The notes below the pieces were generated by a model. It was not told where the DNA came from. It searched no databases and saw only the letters and a list, made by a program, of their open reading frames with translations. Below, in pieces: positions 27,672 to 36,595 of a DNA stretch of 61,451 nt. The DNA is taken from the NCBI GenBank assembly GCA_030532685.1, contig JAUNKN010000007.1, positions 1 through 61,451 of the forward strand. Direction: 5' to 3'. The number at the start of each line of letters is the position of its first letter. The stretch's first letter is position 1. A program made the position numbers and the translations under genes. This DNA comes from Bacteroidales bacterium. Lineage in GTDB: Bacteria > Bacteroidota > Bacteroidia > Bacteroidales > Bacteroidaceae.

Positions 27672-28772
27672 CTACTGCACAGTGCGTCGCTTCTGGCGCA
27701 TTTTGAGCCATCCCACGAAGAGAGCGAAGAGCAAAATGCTACTCAACAACACCCAAGTAGGGTGGAGCGGAGTTCGATGCAGTGCAAGGCAGCTCCCAAC
27801 AATGATAATGCCTTGCAAAAGAAGGATGAGCAAAAGCGATTGGCGCATGGAGAAGCCTGCATCGAGGCAAAGATGGTGCAGATGGGTGCGATCGGGGGTG
27901 AATATCCCGACACCGCGACGCCAGCGTGCCACCGCGACGCGTATCAAATCGAAAATGGGGACAGCGACTAAGGAGAGAGCAGTGCTAAATGCCTCGGGGC
28001 GATAAGAAAGCACAGTAGGATTGTCCATGGCATACTTAAAGGCCAAATAGGCTAAGGTATAGCCGAGCACGAGACTCCCCGTATCGCCCATGAAGGTCTT
28101 AGTGCCTCGCTCCACACTTCCCCAAAGGTTGAAGTAGAGAAAGGCAAGGATACTACCAATGAGCGAAACGGCCAAAAAGGTGTAGGCCACGACCTGAAGC
28201 TGCCAAAAGAGAATGCCGAAAACCGCGAGAGCCATGATGCCCAGCGAGGAAGAAAGCCCGTCAATGCCGTCGATGAGATTATAGGCATTGACGATGAGCA
28301 AACAGGCAAATACGGTGAGAGGATAGCCAATCCATATTGGGATAGCGCCGATGCCAAAGAGACCATGCAGGTCGTTAATGTAAAGGCCACAAAGTGGAAA
28401 GAGAAGGCTTGTAAGGAGCTGTACGATGAATTTGACACTCGCGCGTACGCCAAAAATGTCGTCTAGAATGCCCACCAAATAGTTGATGAGTAGCCCCGTC
28501 ATGATCACAACGGTGGAAAACCGAATGGTGATGGCTTCCTGCTGTGGGAAAATGAGCTGCAATACCAGTGTTCCTCCGCCCATGGCAACAAGAATGGAAG
28601 GGGCAAAGAGTAATCCACCCAAACGAGGAATGCGCGCCGTATGCACTTTGCGTGCGTCGGGCTGATCATAGAGACCGCGCCGCTGACACAAACGGAGTAG
28701 CCACGGCATGACGCAAAAAGTGGCTAAGAAGCTGAATAGCAGTGGGGCGATAAGAAAGAGAAAATGGGGCAT
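27672..28772 (-). CDS. WecA-like undecaprenyl-phosphate N-acetylhexosaminyl-1-phosphate transferase
   Basis: A protein of 366 residues with about 10-11 transmembrane helices, of the MraY/WecA/TagO family. Family motifs are visible: ARKVHTARIPRLGGL, GILDDIFGVRAS (Asp-Asp), NAYNLIDGIDGLSSSL (catalytic Asp region), FMGDTGSLVLGY and the cytoplasmic DRTHLHH loop. It starts a glycan on undecaprenyl phosphate from a UDP-N-acetylhexosamine. It is the last gene of the polysaccharide cluster, which also encodes a second, unrelated initiating enzyme at its head. MraY itself is unlikely, because that gene sits in the cell-wall cluster in known genomes. Confidence 0.9.
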   Translation of the reverse strand: MPHFLFLIAPLLFSFLATFCVMPWLLRLCQRRGLYDQPDARKVHTARIPRLGGLLFAPSILVAMGGGTLVLQLIFPQQEAITIRFSTVVIMTGLLINYLVGILDDIFGVRASVKFIVQLLTSLLFPLCGLYINDLHGLFGIGAIPIWIGYPLTVFACLLIVNAYNLIDGIDGLSSSLGIMALAVFGILFWQLQVVAYTFLAVSLIGSILAFLYFNLWGSVERGTKTFMGDTGSLVLGYTLAYLAFKYAMDNPTVLSYRPEAFSTALSLVAVPIFDLIRVAVARWRRGVGIFTPDRTHLHHLCLDAGFSMRQSLLLILLLQGIIIVGSCLALHRTPLHPTWVLLSSILLFALFVGWLKMRQKRRTVQ

Positions 28773-28868
28773 TGAGAGCTAAGTATTTCCGAAATCTGAG
28801 TGGCTATGAAATGTGCAGGAAAAGGGACAAGAATGAGGGGGAAATCTTTGACAGAGAGCCTTAGGAGA

Positions 28869-29205
28869 TTAAGGGAACAACAGCTCGTAGCATTCACGCA
28901 TTTGTAGACGCACAATGTGCTTGGTAAAGTGGTGTTCGACGCGAGGTCGTGCATTCTCCACTAAACATTGGCGTCCTGCTGAGTGTGTAAGCAGCTTATC
29001 GAGAGCTTGGGTTGAAATTTTATATCACGATGAGGAACGACTATTCCTATTTCGTTACGAAGGTTCCCCTGTTTACATCAGTTCCTTCGGTGTAGAAGGA
29101 CACAGAGAGGGGCCTTGTGTGTATCGCTTCGGCAAGCTCTACTCCAAAGGCTTCGTTGCGAGTGATGGAGAGAAAAGCAAAGACATCGGCTGCGAGGAAA
29201 TGGGC
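28869..29205 (-). pseudogene. Decayed 3' part of a GT4 glycosyltransferase
   Basis: Directly after the stop codon of the next glycosyltransferase, and in the same frame, the minus strand reads AHFLAADVFAF, SITRNEAFGVELAEA and SFYTEGTDVN before a stop. The E-x7-E motif EAFGVELAE is the nucleotide-sugar-binding signature of GT4 enzymes. In another frame the sequence resumes as ALDKLLTHSAGRQCLVEN, ARPRVEHHFTKHIVRL and ECYELLFP, then TAA at 28869. This is the C-terminal half of a GT4 protein with at least one frameshift and one stop. Its N-terminal half is missing, replaced exactly by the neighbouring intact gene. The intervening plus-strand open frame (28915-29316) is a shadow. Confidence 0.8.
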
Positions 29206-30324
29206 TTAAAAACTATTAGAGAGCAATCGTTCATACTCCTTGATGACGTTTTTAATATCAAATTTCTCTTCGGCAAGCCTGCGGCTGTGATGTCCCATAT
29301 TGTTCTGTTGGGATAATTCGAGTTCCGTGTATCGACGCATCGCTTTTGCCAAAGCTTGGCTATCTCGAACAGGAACAAGAAAACCGTTCTTCCCATCCTC
29401 CACAATCTCTCGACAACCTGGGATGTCGGTCGTGATGATAGGTTTTCCTAAAGCACAAGCTTCCATTAGAGAGCGGTTCATCCCCTCATGATAAGATGGT
29501 AAAACAATCACGACTCCTTGTCGGCTCATGATATCCAAAGGATTTTTTGAAAAACCGAGATGTTGAATATAACCCGCTTTTACATCTTTATCGATTGTCG
29601 TACGACTAACAGCCGTGGGATAACTTTCATCGATAGGTCCTAAGAGCCCAAATTCTGCATTTATTCCTTCTTTTTTCAAACTTGCAGCGGCTTCGACGAA
29701 CTCTTTATAGCCTTTGTCATAAATCGCGCGTGCAACCATTAAGAAGGTTGGAGCTATCTTTGTGGATTGTGGGGGCGAAGGTAATATCTTTTTCGTGTCT
29801 ATTCCTTCACCGCTTTCGAGTAGTATCAATTTGTCTTCTTGTACGAACTTTTCTGTGAGAAGAGTGTTGCGGTTATCTGTGTTCAGTACAAATACCTTCA
29901 CCGCGAACTGCAAAGCAAAACGATAGAGACGTTTGGCGAGAGAACTTAGGAGTCTTTTTTGAGAGAAGATGTATCCCAACCCTGCAATCATGGCTACGCT
30001 CTTGATCCCTGTAATTTTTGCAGCGATGGAACCATAAATATTGGGTTTTATGGTGTAATGAAATATCCAATCGGGACGTTCTTTCTGGTATATGGCTATG
30101 AGTCGCAGTAGGTATAGCAAATCGCCCAAAGGATTTTGAGCGGCACGATTTAGTTTAATTGGAATGAAACGCACGTAATGGGGTAATTCTGTTTTCAATT
30201 CCGTGGTTTCATCTGTTGGACTAATAAGAACGATTTCATGACCACATTGATGAAAATGGTCGAGTATACCTCCCCGGAAGTTGATCATTCCCCAGCTCGT
30301 GTTATCGCAGAAAAGTAGTTTCAT
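29206..30324 (-). CDS. GT4-family glycosyltransferase
   Basis: A protein of 372 residues with two Rossmann-like halves. The N-terminal half begins MKLLFCDNTSWGMINFRGG. The C-terminal donor domain has FLMVARAIYDKGYKEF, FGLLGPIDE, VVIVLPSYHEGMNRSLMEAC (the EGMNRSLME form of E-x7-E) and IITTDIPGCREIVEDGKNGF. It resembles capsule/O-unit enzymes that add a hexose or N-acetylhexosamine to a lipid-linked acceptor; donor and linkage cannot be read from sequence. It is 52 nt downstream of a GT2 gene and abuts the glycosyltransferase remnant on its 3' side. Confidence 0.9.
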   Translation of the reverse strand: MKLLFCDNTSWGMINFRGGILDHFHQCGHEIVLISPTDETTELKTELPHYVRFIPIKLNRAAQNPLGDLLYLLRLIAIYQKERPDWIFHYTIKPNIYGSIAAKITGIKSVAMIAGLGYIFSQKRLLSSLAKRLYRFALQFAVKVFVLNTDNRNTLLTEKFVQEDKLILLESGEGIDTKKILPSPPQSTKIAPTFLMVARAIYDKGYKEFVEAAASLKKEGINAEFGLLGPIDESYPTAVSRTTIDKDVKAGYIQHLGFSKNPLDIMSRQGVVIVLPSYHEGMNRSLMEACALGKPIITTDIPGCREIVEDGKNGFLVPVRDSQALAKAMRRYTELELSQQNNMGHHSRRLAEEKFDIKNVIKEYERLLSNSF

Positions 30325-30376
30325 GAATCAAAGTGTGATGAGTTGAAAAGGAATATCGGATAGCAGGGAAGAAAGG

Positions 30377-31192
30377 TTATGGCTGGTGGTGATGGAATGG
30401 CCAATAGTTGCGCCAGCCGTGGCGAATGATACGTTTGAGATCCGGTCCGAAATGATCGAGCAATCGTTTCACGCGGTCTTGTAGCCAAAGTCCCCAATAG
30501 AAGAGGAATGCTTCGGAGGCGGTTCCGCCGTTGCGAGGTAAGAGTTGGCGGTATTCCTCACTTTTTCGACCAAAGTCGTGGCTGGTGACTCCGCCTATAC
30601 GAAATTTGGCGACTTCAAAATCGCAGTGTTTCATGCGTGCGCCGTTTCGTTGAAATCGGAGGAGGAGATCGAGATCCATGGCATAGCGACACTCCTCCTT
30701 GTAGCCTCCCCAACGGGCATAAGCTTCGGGGGTAACAAAGACCCCTTGGTGACACACATGTCCCCAAATAGGGATGCGGGAAAAGCGCAGTGTGGGCACC
30801 TCTCTCAGTGTGAGATTGGTTTGGTCGTTCCAAATGAGTAGATTAGCGCGATAGACGTCGATACCAGGCTCATAGGCTTCGTTGAGGCGTTGCAGAGTGT
30901 TGGGAAGCATCACATCGTCGGCGTTGAGAATGCCGATAATCTGGCCTGTGGCTTGCTCTATGCCTTTGTTGAAGGCGTGGCTGATGCCTCGATCGGGCTC
31001 GCTTACGAAGTAGGAGAGATGTTGCCGGTAGCGCTCCACGATGCTTTGCGTTCCATCGGTCGATGCACCATCGATGATGATGTATTCCAGGTTCTCATAA
31101 GCCTGACTCAGCACACTTTCTATCGTTTCGGCGATAGTGGCAGCACTATTGTAGGCGATGGTGATGATGGATATTTTGATGGGAGGAGGCAT
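30377..31192 (-). CDS. GT2-family glycosyltransferase (WcaA-like)
   Basis: A protein of 271 residues with a GT-A fold. KISIITIAYNSAATIAETIE opens the domain, YIIIDGASTDGTQSIV gives the nucleotide-binding Asp, and GILNADDVML holds the DxD-like metal-binding motif. EPDRGISHAFNKGIEQATG and the later HQGVFVTPEAY are typical of the WcaA/colanic type. The C-terminal ~60 residues are basic and probably sit at the membrane. It starts 4 nt after the preceding glycosyltransferase, so translation is probably coupled. Confidence 0.9.
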   Translation of the reverse strand: MPPPIKISIITIAYNSAATIAETIESVLSQAYENLEYIIIDGASTDGTQSIVERYRQHLSYFVSEPDRGISHAFNKGIEQATGQIIGILNADDVMLPNTLQRLNEAYEPGIDVYRANLLIWNDQTNLTLREVPTLRFSRIPIWGHVCHQGVFVTPEAYARWGGYKEECRYAMDLDLLLRFQRNGARMKHCDFEVAKFRIGGVTSHDFGRKSEEYRQLLPRNGGTASEAFLFYWGLWLQDRVKRLLDHFGPDLKRIIRHGWRNYWPFHHHQP

Positions 31193-31196
31193 GAGC

Positions 31197-32099
31197 TTAA
31201 TAGGTATTGAGGAGGAGCGCGATGCGGAACATTCGCTGAGTGGCGGGATGTGAGCAGCGCAAACGGGAATCGCTCAGCAGTGCGAGACGAGCCTTGAAGC
31301 TCCGCTTGGCTTCGACGAAGTCGTGGAGCAGATTTCGGGTTTCGTCTTTGAGGTGAGGTGCATAGCCTTTCCATATCTCTATGGCCATATGAGAGCGTAA
31401 CTCTTGTTGGTGTAGGATGCGGTGCAGGCGTTTCTTCCAATCTCCCCAGAATTGTGATTTAGGACTTCCCACGACATTTCCGCTATGTTGGCGATAGAGA
31501 ATGTGTGGAGTCGGATCGAACACTACCTGACTGCCGAGAGCCAAGGCTAATGCATAGAGATAGACGTCGTGTATTTCGATGTGTTGAGGTGTGTGTCGAT
31601 TGACCCATTGGCGCAAATCGTGATTGAGTACCATGGTGTTGCCGCCCACAAAGTAGTGAATGAGAGCTTCCCCTAAGGTCCTACAGGGGGTGAGAGGAAC
31701 ATAGGGTAATGGCTGCAAGTGACTATCGACGGGAAGGGTCTGTCCAAAATAGAGTGCGGGAGTCGCTTGGGGAGCATTGGCTAGATGTTGAATAGCAGTG
31801 GAGAGCTTCTGAGGCAACCAAACATCGTCTTGGTCGGCCAGGGCATAGTAGTCGGCTTGAGGAGCGTCGCGAAGTAGAGATAGAAAGCTCTGTGCGGGAC
31901 CTACATTTTCACCCTGATACCAGTTGAGGCGACCGCATTCTTGCTGTTGTTGGAGGAAATCTTGTGTGCCATCGGTGGAACCATCATCGCGCACCAAGAG
32001 TTCGACCTGCACATCCGTTTGTTGGAGAATGGAATCGACTTGTTCCGCGAGATAGGTTGTACCATTATAGGTGGACATCAATACCAGTACTTTCTTCAT
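31197..32099 (-). CDS. GT2-family glycosyltransferase (rhamnosyltransferase-like)
   Basis: A protein of 300 residues. MKKVLVLMSTYNGTTYLAEQ, VELLVRDDGSTDGTQDFL and YYALADQDDVWLPQKL are characteristic of the GT2 branch that contains rhamnosyl- and related transferases of O-antigen and capsule clusters. The start lies inside the upstream wzy-like gene (35-nt overlap) and is fixed by the conserved N-terminal strand, so coupled translation is likely. Donor sugar is not determined; no dTDP-rhamnose genes lie in the window. Confidence 0.88.
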   Translation of the reverse strand: MKKVLVLMSTYNGTTYLAEQVDSILQQTDVQVELLVRDDGSTDGTQDFLQQQQECGRLNWYQGENVGPAQSFLSLLRDAPQADYYALADQDDVWLPQKLSTAIQHLANAPQATPALYFGQTLPVDSHLQPLPYVPLTPCRTLGEALIHYFVGGNTMVLNHDLRQWVNRHTPQHIEIHDVYLYALALALGSQVVFDPTPHILYRQHSGNVVGSPKSQFWGDWKKRLHRILHQQELRSHMAIEIWKGYAPHLKDETRNLLHDFVEAKRSFKARLALLSDSRLRCSHPATQRMFRIALLLNTY

Positions 32100-33288
32100 G
32101 GATAGCGCTTACTTTTTGTTGAACTTGCTCGCAATAGGAGTAGGCCGAGAGTATTACGACCATACCTGTGGAGGATAACAATAGAGGATTGGTACCAGCA
32201 ATGAGGAGATAGATAATATAGGAGAAAATGATGCCTTGGGTGAGGTGGTTATGTCGATAGCGAAACAAACGAACAAGTGGCAAGAGGAAGATGCTCATGA
32301 TGGGGATGGAGAACAAACCGTAGTTGCGCAGTAGCTCGAGATAGGTCCACTCGGTGATAGAAGTCATTCGACCAAATCCCGCTGAGTAGAACGATGTGGC
32401 TGGTCCTTGCCCTATGAGGAGGTATTCGGGATGTGCCTCGAAGAGTTCCTTGTAAGAGAAGAGATGAGCATATTTGATAAGGTTGGAGGCTTCGGAGGTT
32501 TCGCTGGCCAACAGCAAGATGAAAAAAAGGAAGAAGAGTCCCAAAAGGCTGATGAGAGGAAGCAAGATGTACTTACTGGCTCGGGTCTTGATGATACGAT
32601 AGAAAGCAGCGATGCCAAGCAATGCAAAGGGTAGGAGCATAGTGGAGCGCGAACCACTGACGATGAAGGCGAAAGAGAGGAAAAAACCTAAGAAGTAGTA
32701 GAGACGTCGCTTGCTTGGAGCATTTAGTGTCTTGTAGTAGACTAAATAGAGCGAAAAGGTCATGGCCACGAGTGTCTTTCCATACATACCAAAAAACTTG
32801 AATCCCAAGAAGGAGCGGCGAGACATCATAATCACATCGCCGTGCTCCCGAACATAGTACCAAATGGCACGCTCGAAAATAGGATTGGAAACGGCCAAGC
32901 TGAAGAGTAGTACGAGAGAGAAAGTGGTGATGAGTGAGGGGACGATGTTGATCTTGATAAAATCGAAGTTTCGGACGTAGAGCAACAGAATCAATGGGGC
33001 AATGCTCTTGAAAGTAGACGAAAGGACTTTATCGTCGATGGTATTGCCCTGTAGTTCGGCCAAAAGATAGCCCATGAGCATGCTCAAAGCGATGATTAGG
33101 AGGTGCGGTAGATAGTGCCAATCAGGCTTGTAGACTAATATGCAAAATCCGAGGAGCAGGGCAAAGACCTTGTCTTTCATGTGTAACACGGTATTGGTCG
33201 GATCGAGCAGTACAACGGTCAAGAAGAGAAACAGTAGACTGTTTCCCATCCATTGCGTGAGAGTGGAACGACTCAGTTTAAGTGTCAT
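32065..33288 (-). CDS. Wzy-like polysaccharide polymerase / O-antigen ligase-family membrane protein
   Basis: A protein of 407 residues with about 10-11 transmembrane helices. A large hydrophilic loop lies at about residues 265-320 (ASNLIKYAHLFSYKELFEAH, YLLIGQGPATSF). The IGQGPA segment resembles the GxG-type loop of the Wzy/WaaL family. In a cluster with Wzx- and Wzz-like proteins it is best read as the polymerase that joins repeat units on the periplasmic side. Sequence conservation in this family is too weak to exclude a ligase role. Confidence 0.78.
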   Translation of the reverse strand: MTLKLSRSTLTQWMGNSLLFLFLTVVLLDPTNTVLHMKDKVFALLLGFCILVYKPDWHYLPHLLIIALSMLMGYLLAELQGNTIDDKVLSSTFKSIAPLILLLYVRNFDFIKINIVPSLITTFSLVLLFSLAVSNPIFERAIWYYVREHGDVIMMSRRSFLGFKFFGMYGKTLVAMTFSLYLVYYKTLNAPSKRRLYYFLGFFLSFAFIVSGSRSTMLLPFALLGIAAFYRIIKTRASKYILLPLISLLGLFFLFFILLLASETSEASNLIKYAHLFSYKELFEAHPEYLLIGQGPATSFYSAGFGRMTSITEWTYLELLRNYGLFSIPIMSIFLLPLVRLFRYRHNHLTQGIIFSYIIYLLIAGTNPLLLSSTGMVVILSAYSYCEQVQQKVSAIHEESTGIDVHL

Positions 33289-33318
33289 GAAAGTGTGGAA
33301 AAGTAGGGCTTAGACAGG

Positions 33319-34371
33319 CTATTGGGGAGAGGGCGATGGCGAAAAGAGCAAACGGAGATAGAACCAAATGGCCGTTCCGAAGAATCCTATAAGTAGGAAA
33401 GAGAGGAGAAGCAGTATTTTACGCGGAGAGGTGGCTTTGTTTGCCACATAGGCATCTTCTACTGTGGTAAAGACGGGAGTACGCTCTTGAACTTTTCCTT
33501 CGGCAACAACGACTTGTTGCTTCATCTGCGAGTAAGCTGTATAGGCCGCTTGCATTTCGTTCTCAAGGTCGGTGATTTTGCTACTGTAGGCTACAAGGGA
33601 GGGAGAGAGATGTGAATCGGCGTAGTCGACATAGCGTTTCTGTAAAGTCAGATACTTTTTGTGGAGTTGTTTTTCGAGGGAAGTGTAATAAGCCAAGTTG
33701 TTACGGACTTTGCTGGTGCGATACTCTGTGATAAAATCCTGCAAATAGCGGCGAGCGGCTTCGACCATTATCTTGGCGACAAGAGGATCTTGAGCATAGG
33801 CTTTGAGGGAAATCACACCAGAATCGTCATTGACACTACACTCTACGGTACCTTTCATTCCCTTCACAAGGGACTCTTGCTCAGGGGTAAGAAAGGCAGG
33901 ATTGAACCGTTGTCTGTCGGAGAGAGAATGTGTAGTTTTCTTCGTGAAGAGGGATTTTATCCCTTTGAAAAAAAACTTTATGGCTGCCGACCACCACGTA
34001 TCGCGTTCCTCTGCTTGAGCGTAGGCCATAAAAGTACGATACTGTTTACCTTCGTTTGTCGTAACGGGAGTGTAGAGCAGATCGATGAGAAATTTATTGG
34101 AGGCGACAACATCGGGATAGAGCGAAGGGCCTATGGCATCCTCGCTATTGCTAAGATTGAGCCCTGCCAAAGAAGCCAACGAACCGACGCTACCTCCTAA
34201 GGCTCCTTCTTTGGGAGCTTCGGAAACCAATCGTACGGTGGAGGTGTAGACTTTGGGAATGCTAAAAGCTATAATCACTCCCAAAATGATGGCGATGGTA
34301 CTATTGATATAGAACCACCGTTGGTTTTGCTTGAAATGTTGGATAAGCTCTTTTAGGCTAAACTCGTACAT
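33319..34371 (-). CDS. Wzz/GumC-type chain-length determinant
   Basis: A protein of 350 residues from the ATG at 34371; an upstream in-frame ATG (34407) gives a less plausible N-terminus. MYEFSLKELIQHFKQNQRWF leads into a first membrane helix (INSTIAIILGVIIAFSI). The periplasmic region has the Wzz motif YTSTVRLVSEAPKEG and a coiled coil at about 210-300. A second helix (ILLLLSFLLIGFFGTAIWFY) is near the C-terminus. No tyrosine-kinase domain is attached. It regulates polymer length together with the Wzy-like protein encoded 30 nt downstream. Confidence 0.88.
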   Translation of the reverse strand: MYEFSLKELIQHFKQNQRWFYINSTIAIILGVIIAFSIPKVYTSTVRLVSEAPKEGALGGSVGSLASLAGLNLSNSEDAIGPSLYPDVVASNKFLIDLLYTPVTTNEGKQYRTFMAYAQAEERDTWWSAAIKFFFKGIKSLFTKKTTHSLSDRQRFNPAFLTPEQESLVKGMKGTVECSVNDDSGVISLKAYAQDPLVAKIMVEAARRYLQDFITEYRTSKVRNNLAYYTSLEKQLHKKYLTLQKRYVDYADSHLSPSLVAYSSKITDLENEMQAAYTAYSQMKQQVVVAEGKVQERTPVFTTVEDAYVANKATSPRKILLLLSFLLIGFFGTAIWFYLRLLFSPSPSPQ

Positions 34372-34432
34372 AAAACGTAAATGGATGAGGCGAACAATGA
34401 AAGCCAATGGAGATAAAGTATGAAGGAGGCTT

Positions 34433-35155
34433 TTATCGGAGTTTGCGGAGACGACGCTTCACACCTTTCATCTTGGAATGAAACCAGCTACGAAGGAGTG
34501 TGAAAAGGCCATAATTCCGATAGACTACGCGAAAGGCTTCTCGCCCATAAGCGCGATTGTTGGAGATACCTTGTTGGTCGTGAAAGGCGATGACGTGATG
34601 TGACAATCGCACGTTGATTTTGGCTTGATAGAGTCGCTGGTTGAGATCGAAATCGCCGTAAACTTTGTAGCGTATGTCGTAGCGGTATTGACGAAAGAGA
34701 TCGGTGCGGTAACAGCAACCTTGGTGAGGTAGGGTGTTGTAGAGTATCAAACGATTGTCCCATAGAGGGGGATGTACTTGTTCTTTTTCTTCAAGAACAG
34801 GGAAGGCCAACAAATCGATACCATCTTTTTGGGCTTGCTCCAACTCGCCCCAAGGTACATCGAGGAGAGCATCGCCAGCGTTGATGTTGAGAACAAAATG
34901 TCCGTGAGCATGATGTAAGGCTTCGTTCATGGCTTGGTAAATCCCACCATCGACAGCGCTGTGAGTATAATCTATCACTGAAGAATAGCGAGCTATAATC
35001 TCTTGAGTTCCATCTGTGCTTCCACCATCCAAAATGATGTACTCCATAGTCGGAGTCTTTAGCTGCTGAATGCTGCGCAAGGTCTGTTCTATCTCGTCTG
35101 CTGCATTGCGCACTACGGTAACGATGCTAAGCAGAATGTTCTTCTTTGTGGTCAT
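34433..35155 (-). CDS. GT2-family glycosyltransferase
   Basis: A protein of 240 residues with GT-A motifs ILLSIVTVVRNAADEIEQTL, MEYIILDGGSTDGTQEII and FVLNINAGDALLDVPW (NAGD in place of a strict DxD), followed by HQGCCYRTDLFRQY. It belongs to the short WcaA/WcaE-like group that works on lipid-linked repeat units. It overlaps the end of the wzx-like gene by 29 nt. The C-terminal tail is very basic (KMKGVKRRLRKLR), suggesting membrane-surface binding. Confidence 0.88.
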   Translation of the reverse strand: MTTKKNILLSIVTVVRNAADEIEQTLRSIQQLKTPTMEYIILDGGSTDGTQEIIARYSSVIDYTHSAVDGGIYQAMNEALHHAHGHFVLNINAGDALLDVPWGELEQAQKDGIDLLAFPVLEEKEQVHPPLWDNRLILYNTLPHQGCCYRTDLFRQYRYDIRYKVYGDFDLNQRLYQAKINVRLSHHVIAFHDQQGISNNRAYGREAFRVVYRNYGLFTLLRSWFHSKMKGVKRRLRKLR

Positions 35156-36584
35156 GGCGAAGGAGACGTTGGCGGAGTTTTTGATAATCGGTGGGGAAAA
35201 GGACGCAGAAGAGTACAGTGCTACCTATTCCCATAAGGAGAATTTGCAAGAGCAGAGCGGTGAGATGAGAACTGAAGCTGGCACCTGCGAAATAGACGGC
35301 CGTCGACCAAATGCCCAAGGGGAATATACTACGCAGGGCATCGCTCATTTGCAGATGCAGTGAATAGTACTTGAGGTAGGGGTGGCTGTAGTTGGCATTA
35401 AGCAAGAGAGAGGCAAAGGCAATGAAGACGATGCCCCAAAGCAATGCAATCATACCCCACTGGATGCAGAGCGCAATGATGGCTATAGCCGAGAGTTTTT
35501 TCGACAATTCTATATTAAAGAACAGTTGCGATTTTCCATAAGCCTGCAAGACATTTTGGTGAAGTACAATCAGGGGCTGTAGCAAGGCCGAAAAGCAGAG
35601 GATGCGGAGTATAGGAATTGAATCTGTCCATTGATAGCCTACCAAAGTGAGCACAAGGTGTTCAGCTGTGGCCCATGTGGTAAAGGCCAATAGACTACCA
35701 AAGAAAGCAGAGTATTGGTACTGGCGTCGGAAAGTGTTGGCGAAGACTTGCTCGTCGTCTTTATATCCTGCAAAAAGCGGCAAAGATACTCGCTGCAGAA
35801 CCATAGCGAAGTTGATGGCTAAGGTCGAGGAAAATTGTTCTGCTCGCGTATAAAGCCCGAGTTGGCGAGGGGTGTAGACCTTACCAATGACGAAGTAGTA
35901 AACATTGTTGTACAAACTATCGAGGAGACCAGACAGCAGAATACGAGAGCCGAAAGAGAAGAGTTCTTTGGCACTTTGCAAGGAGAAACGGAATTGTGGT
36001 AGTAGCCGTATCTGCAACCATAAGAGGACAGTGTAGAGGCTTTGACGTACCAACTGTTGCACCACTATGGACCAAATACCATAGTCGTTATATACCATCA
36101 GAAGAGCAATGATTGAGCCTGTAATGGATGCCGTGAGCGAAGCTTTGGCTTGCGATTTGAAGTCCATCGCCTTGGTGAGTCGGGTGCGCGGCACCACTGC
36201 TAAACTTGCCAAGATGATAATGAGCCCTACGATGCGAGCTACCTCTTTCAGCTCGGGTAGAGCGTAATAAACGGCTAGCAACGGAGCTATGGCATAGAAA
36301 ACCGCATAGACGACAATGCCGCAACTTACGTTGATTGCAAAAGTAGTGTGATATTCTATTTCCTCTACCTCCACTTTTCTAATCAGGGCGTTGGAAAAAC
36401 CACCATCTACGATAACATTAGAGATTGCTACCATAAACAGCGTTAATCCCACCAGAGCAAATTCTTCGGGCGATAATTTGTTGGCCAAGAGGATGCCTAC
36501 AATAAAGTTAATGCCTGTGCCAGCTAAATTGTCCATAAAGCTCCAGCTGACACCTTTGAAGAAGTTACCCTGTTCTTGTTTCAT
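35127..36584 (-). CDS. Wzx-like polysaccharide flippase (MOP/MVF superfamily)
   Basis: A protein of 485 residues with about 14 transmembrane segments. The N-terminus QGNFFKGVSWSFMDNLAGTG and the following GILLANKLSPEEFALVGL are typical of the polysaccharide-synthesis flippase branch. A central loop LYTRAEQFSSTLAINFAMVL and VSLPLFAGYKDD match the family pattern. It flips undecaprenyl-linked repeat units to the periplasmic face. It sits between the SLBB export gene and a GT2 gene in one operon. Confidence 0.92.
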   Translation of the reverse strand: MKQEQGNFFKGVSWSFMDNLAGTGINFIVGILLANKLSPEEFALVGLTLFMVAISNVIVDGGFSNALIRKVEVEEIEYHTTFAINVSCGIVVYAVFYAIAPLLAVYYALPELKEVARIVGLIIILASLAVVPRTRLTKAMDFKSQAKASLTASITGSIIALLMVYNDYGIWSIVVQQLVRQSLYTVLLWLQIRLLPQFRFSLQSAKELFSFGSRILLSGLLDSLYNNVYYFVIGKVYTPRQLGLYTRAEQFSSTLAINFAMVLQRVSLPLFAGYKDDEQVFANTFRRQYQYSAFFGSLLAFTTWATAEHLVLTLVGYQWTDSIPILRILCFSALLQPLIVLHQNVLQAYGKSQLFFNIELSKKLSAIAIIALCIQWGMIALLWGIVFIAFASLLLNANYSHPYLKYYSLHLQMSDALRSIFPLGIWSTAVYFAGASFSSHLTALLLQILLMGIGSTVLFCVLFPTDYQKLRQRLLRHDHKEEHSA

Positions 36585-36595
36585 AGAAAGATTGG

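Noticed and set aside
27612-28005. Two overlapping plus-strand open frames (~119 residues each)
   Set aside because: Antisense to the wecA-like gene and without domain evidence.
28915-29316. A 133-residue plus-strand open frame
   Set aside because: It is antisense to the glycosyltransferase remnant and the 3' end of the intact glycosyltransferase, whose conserved motifs explain the sequence.
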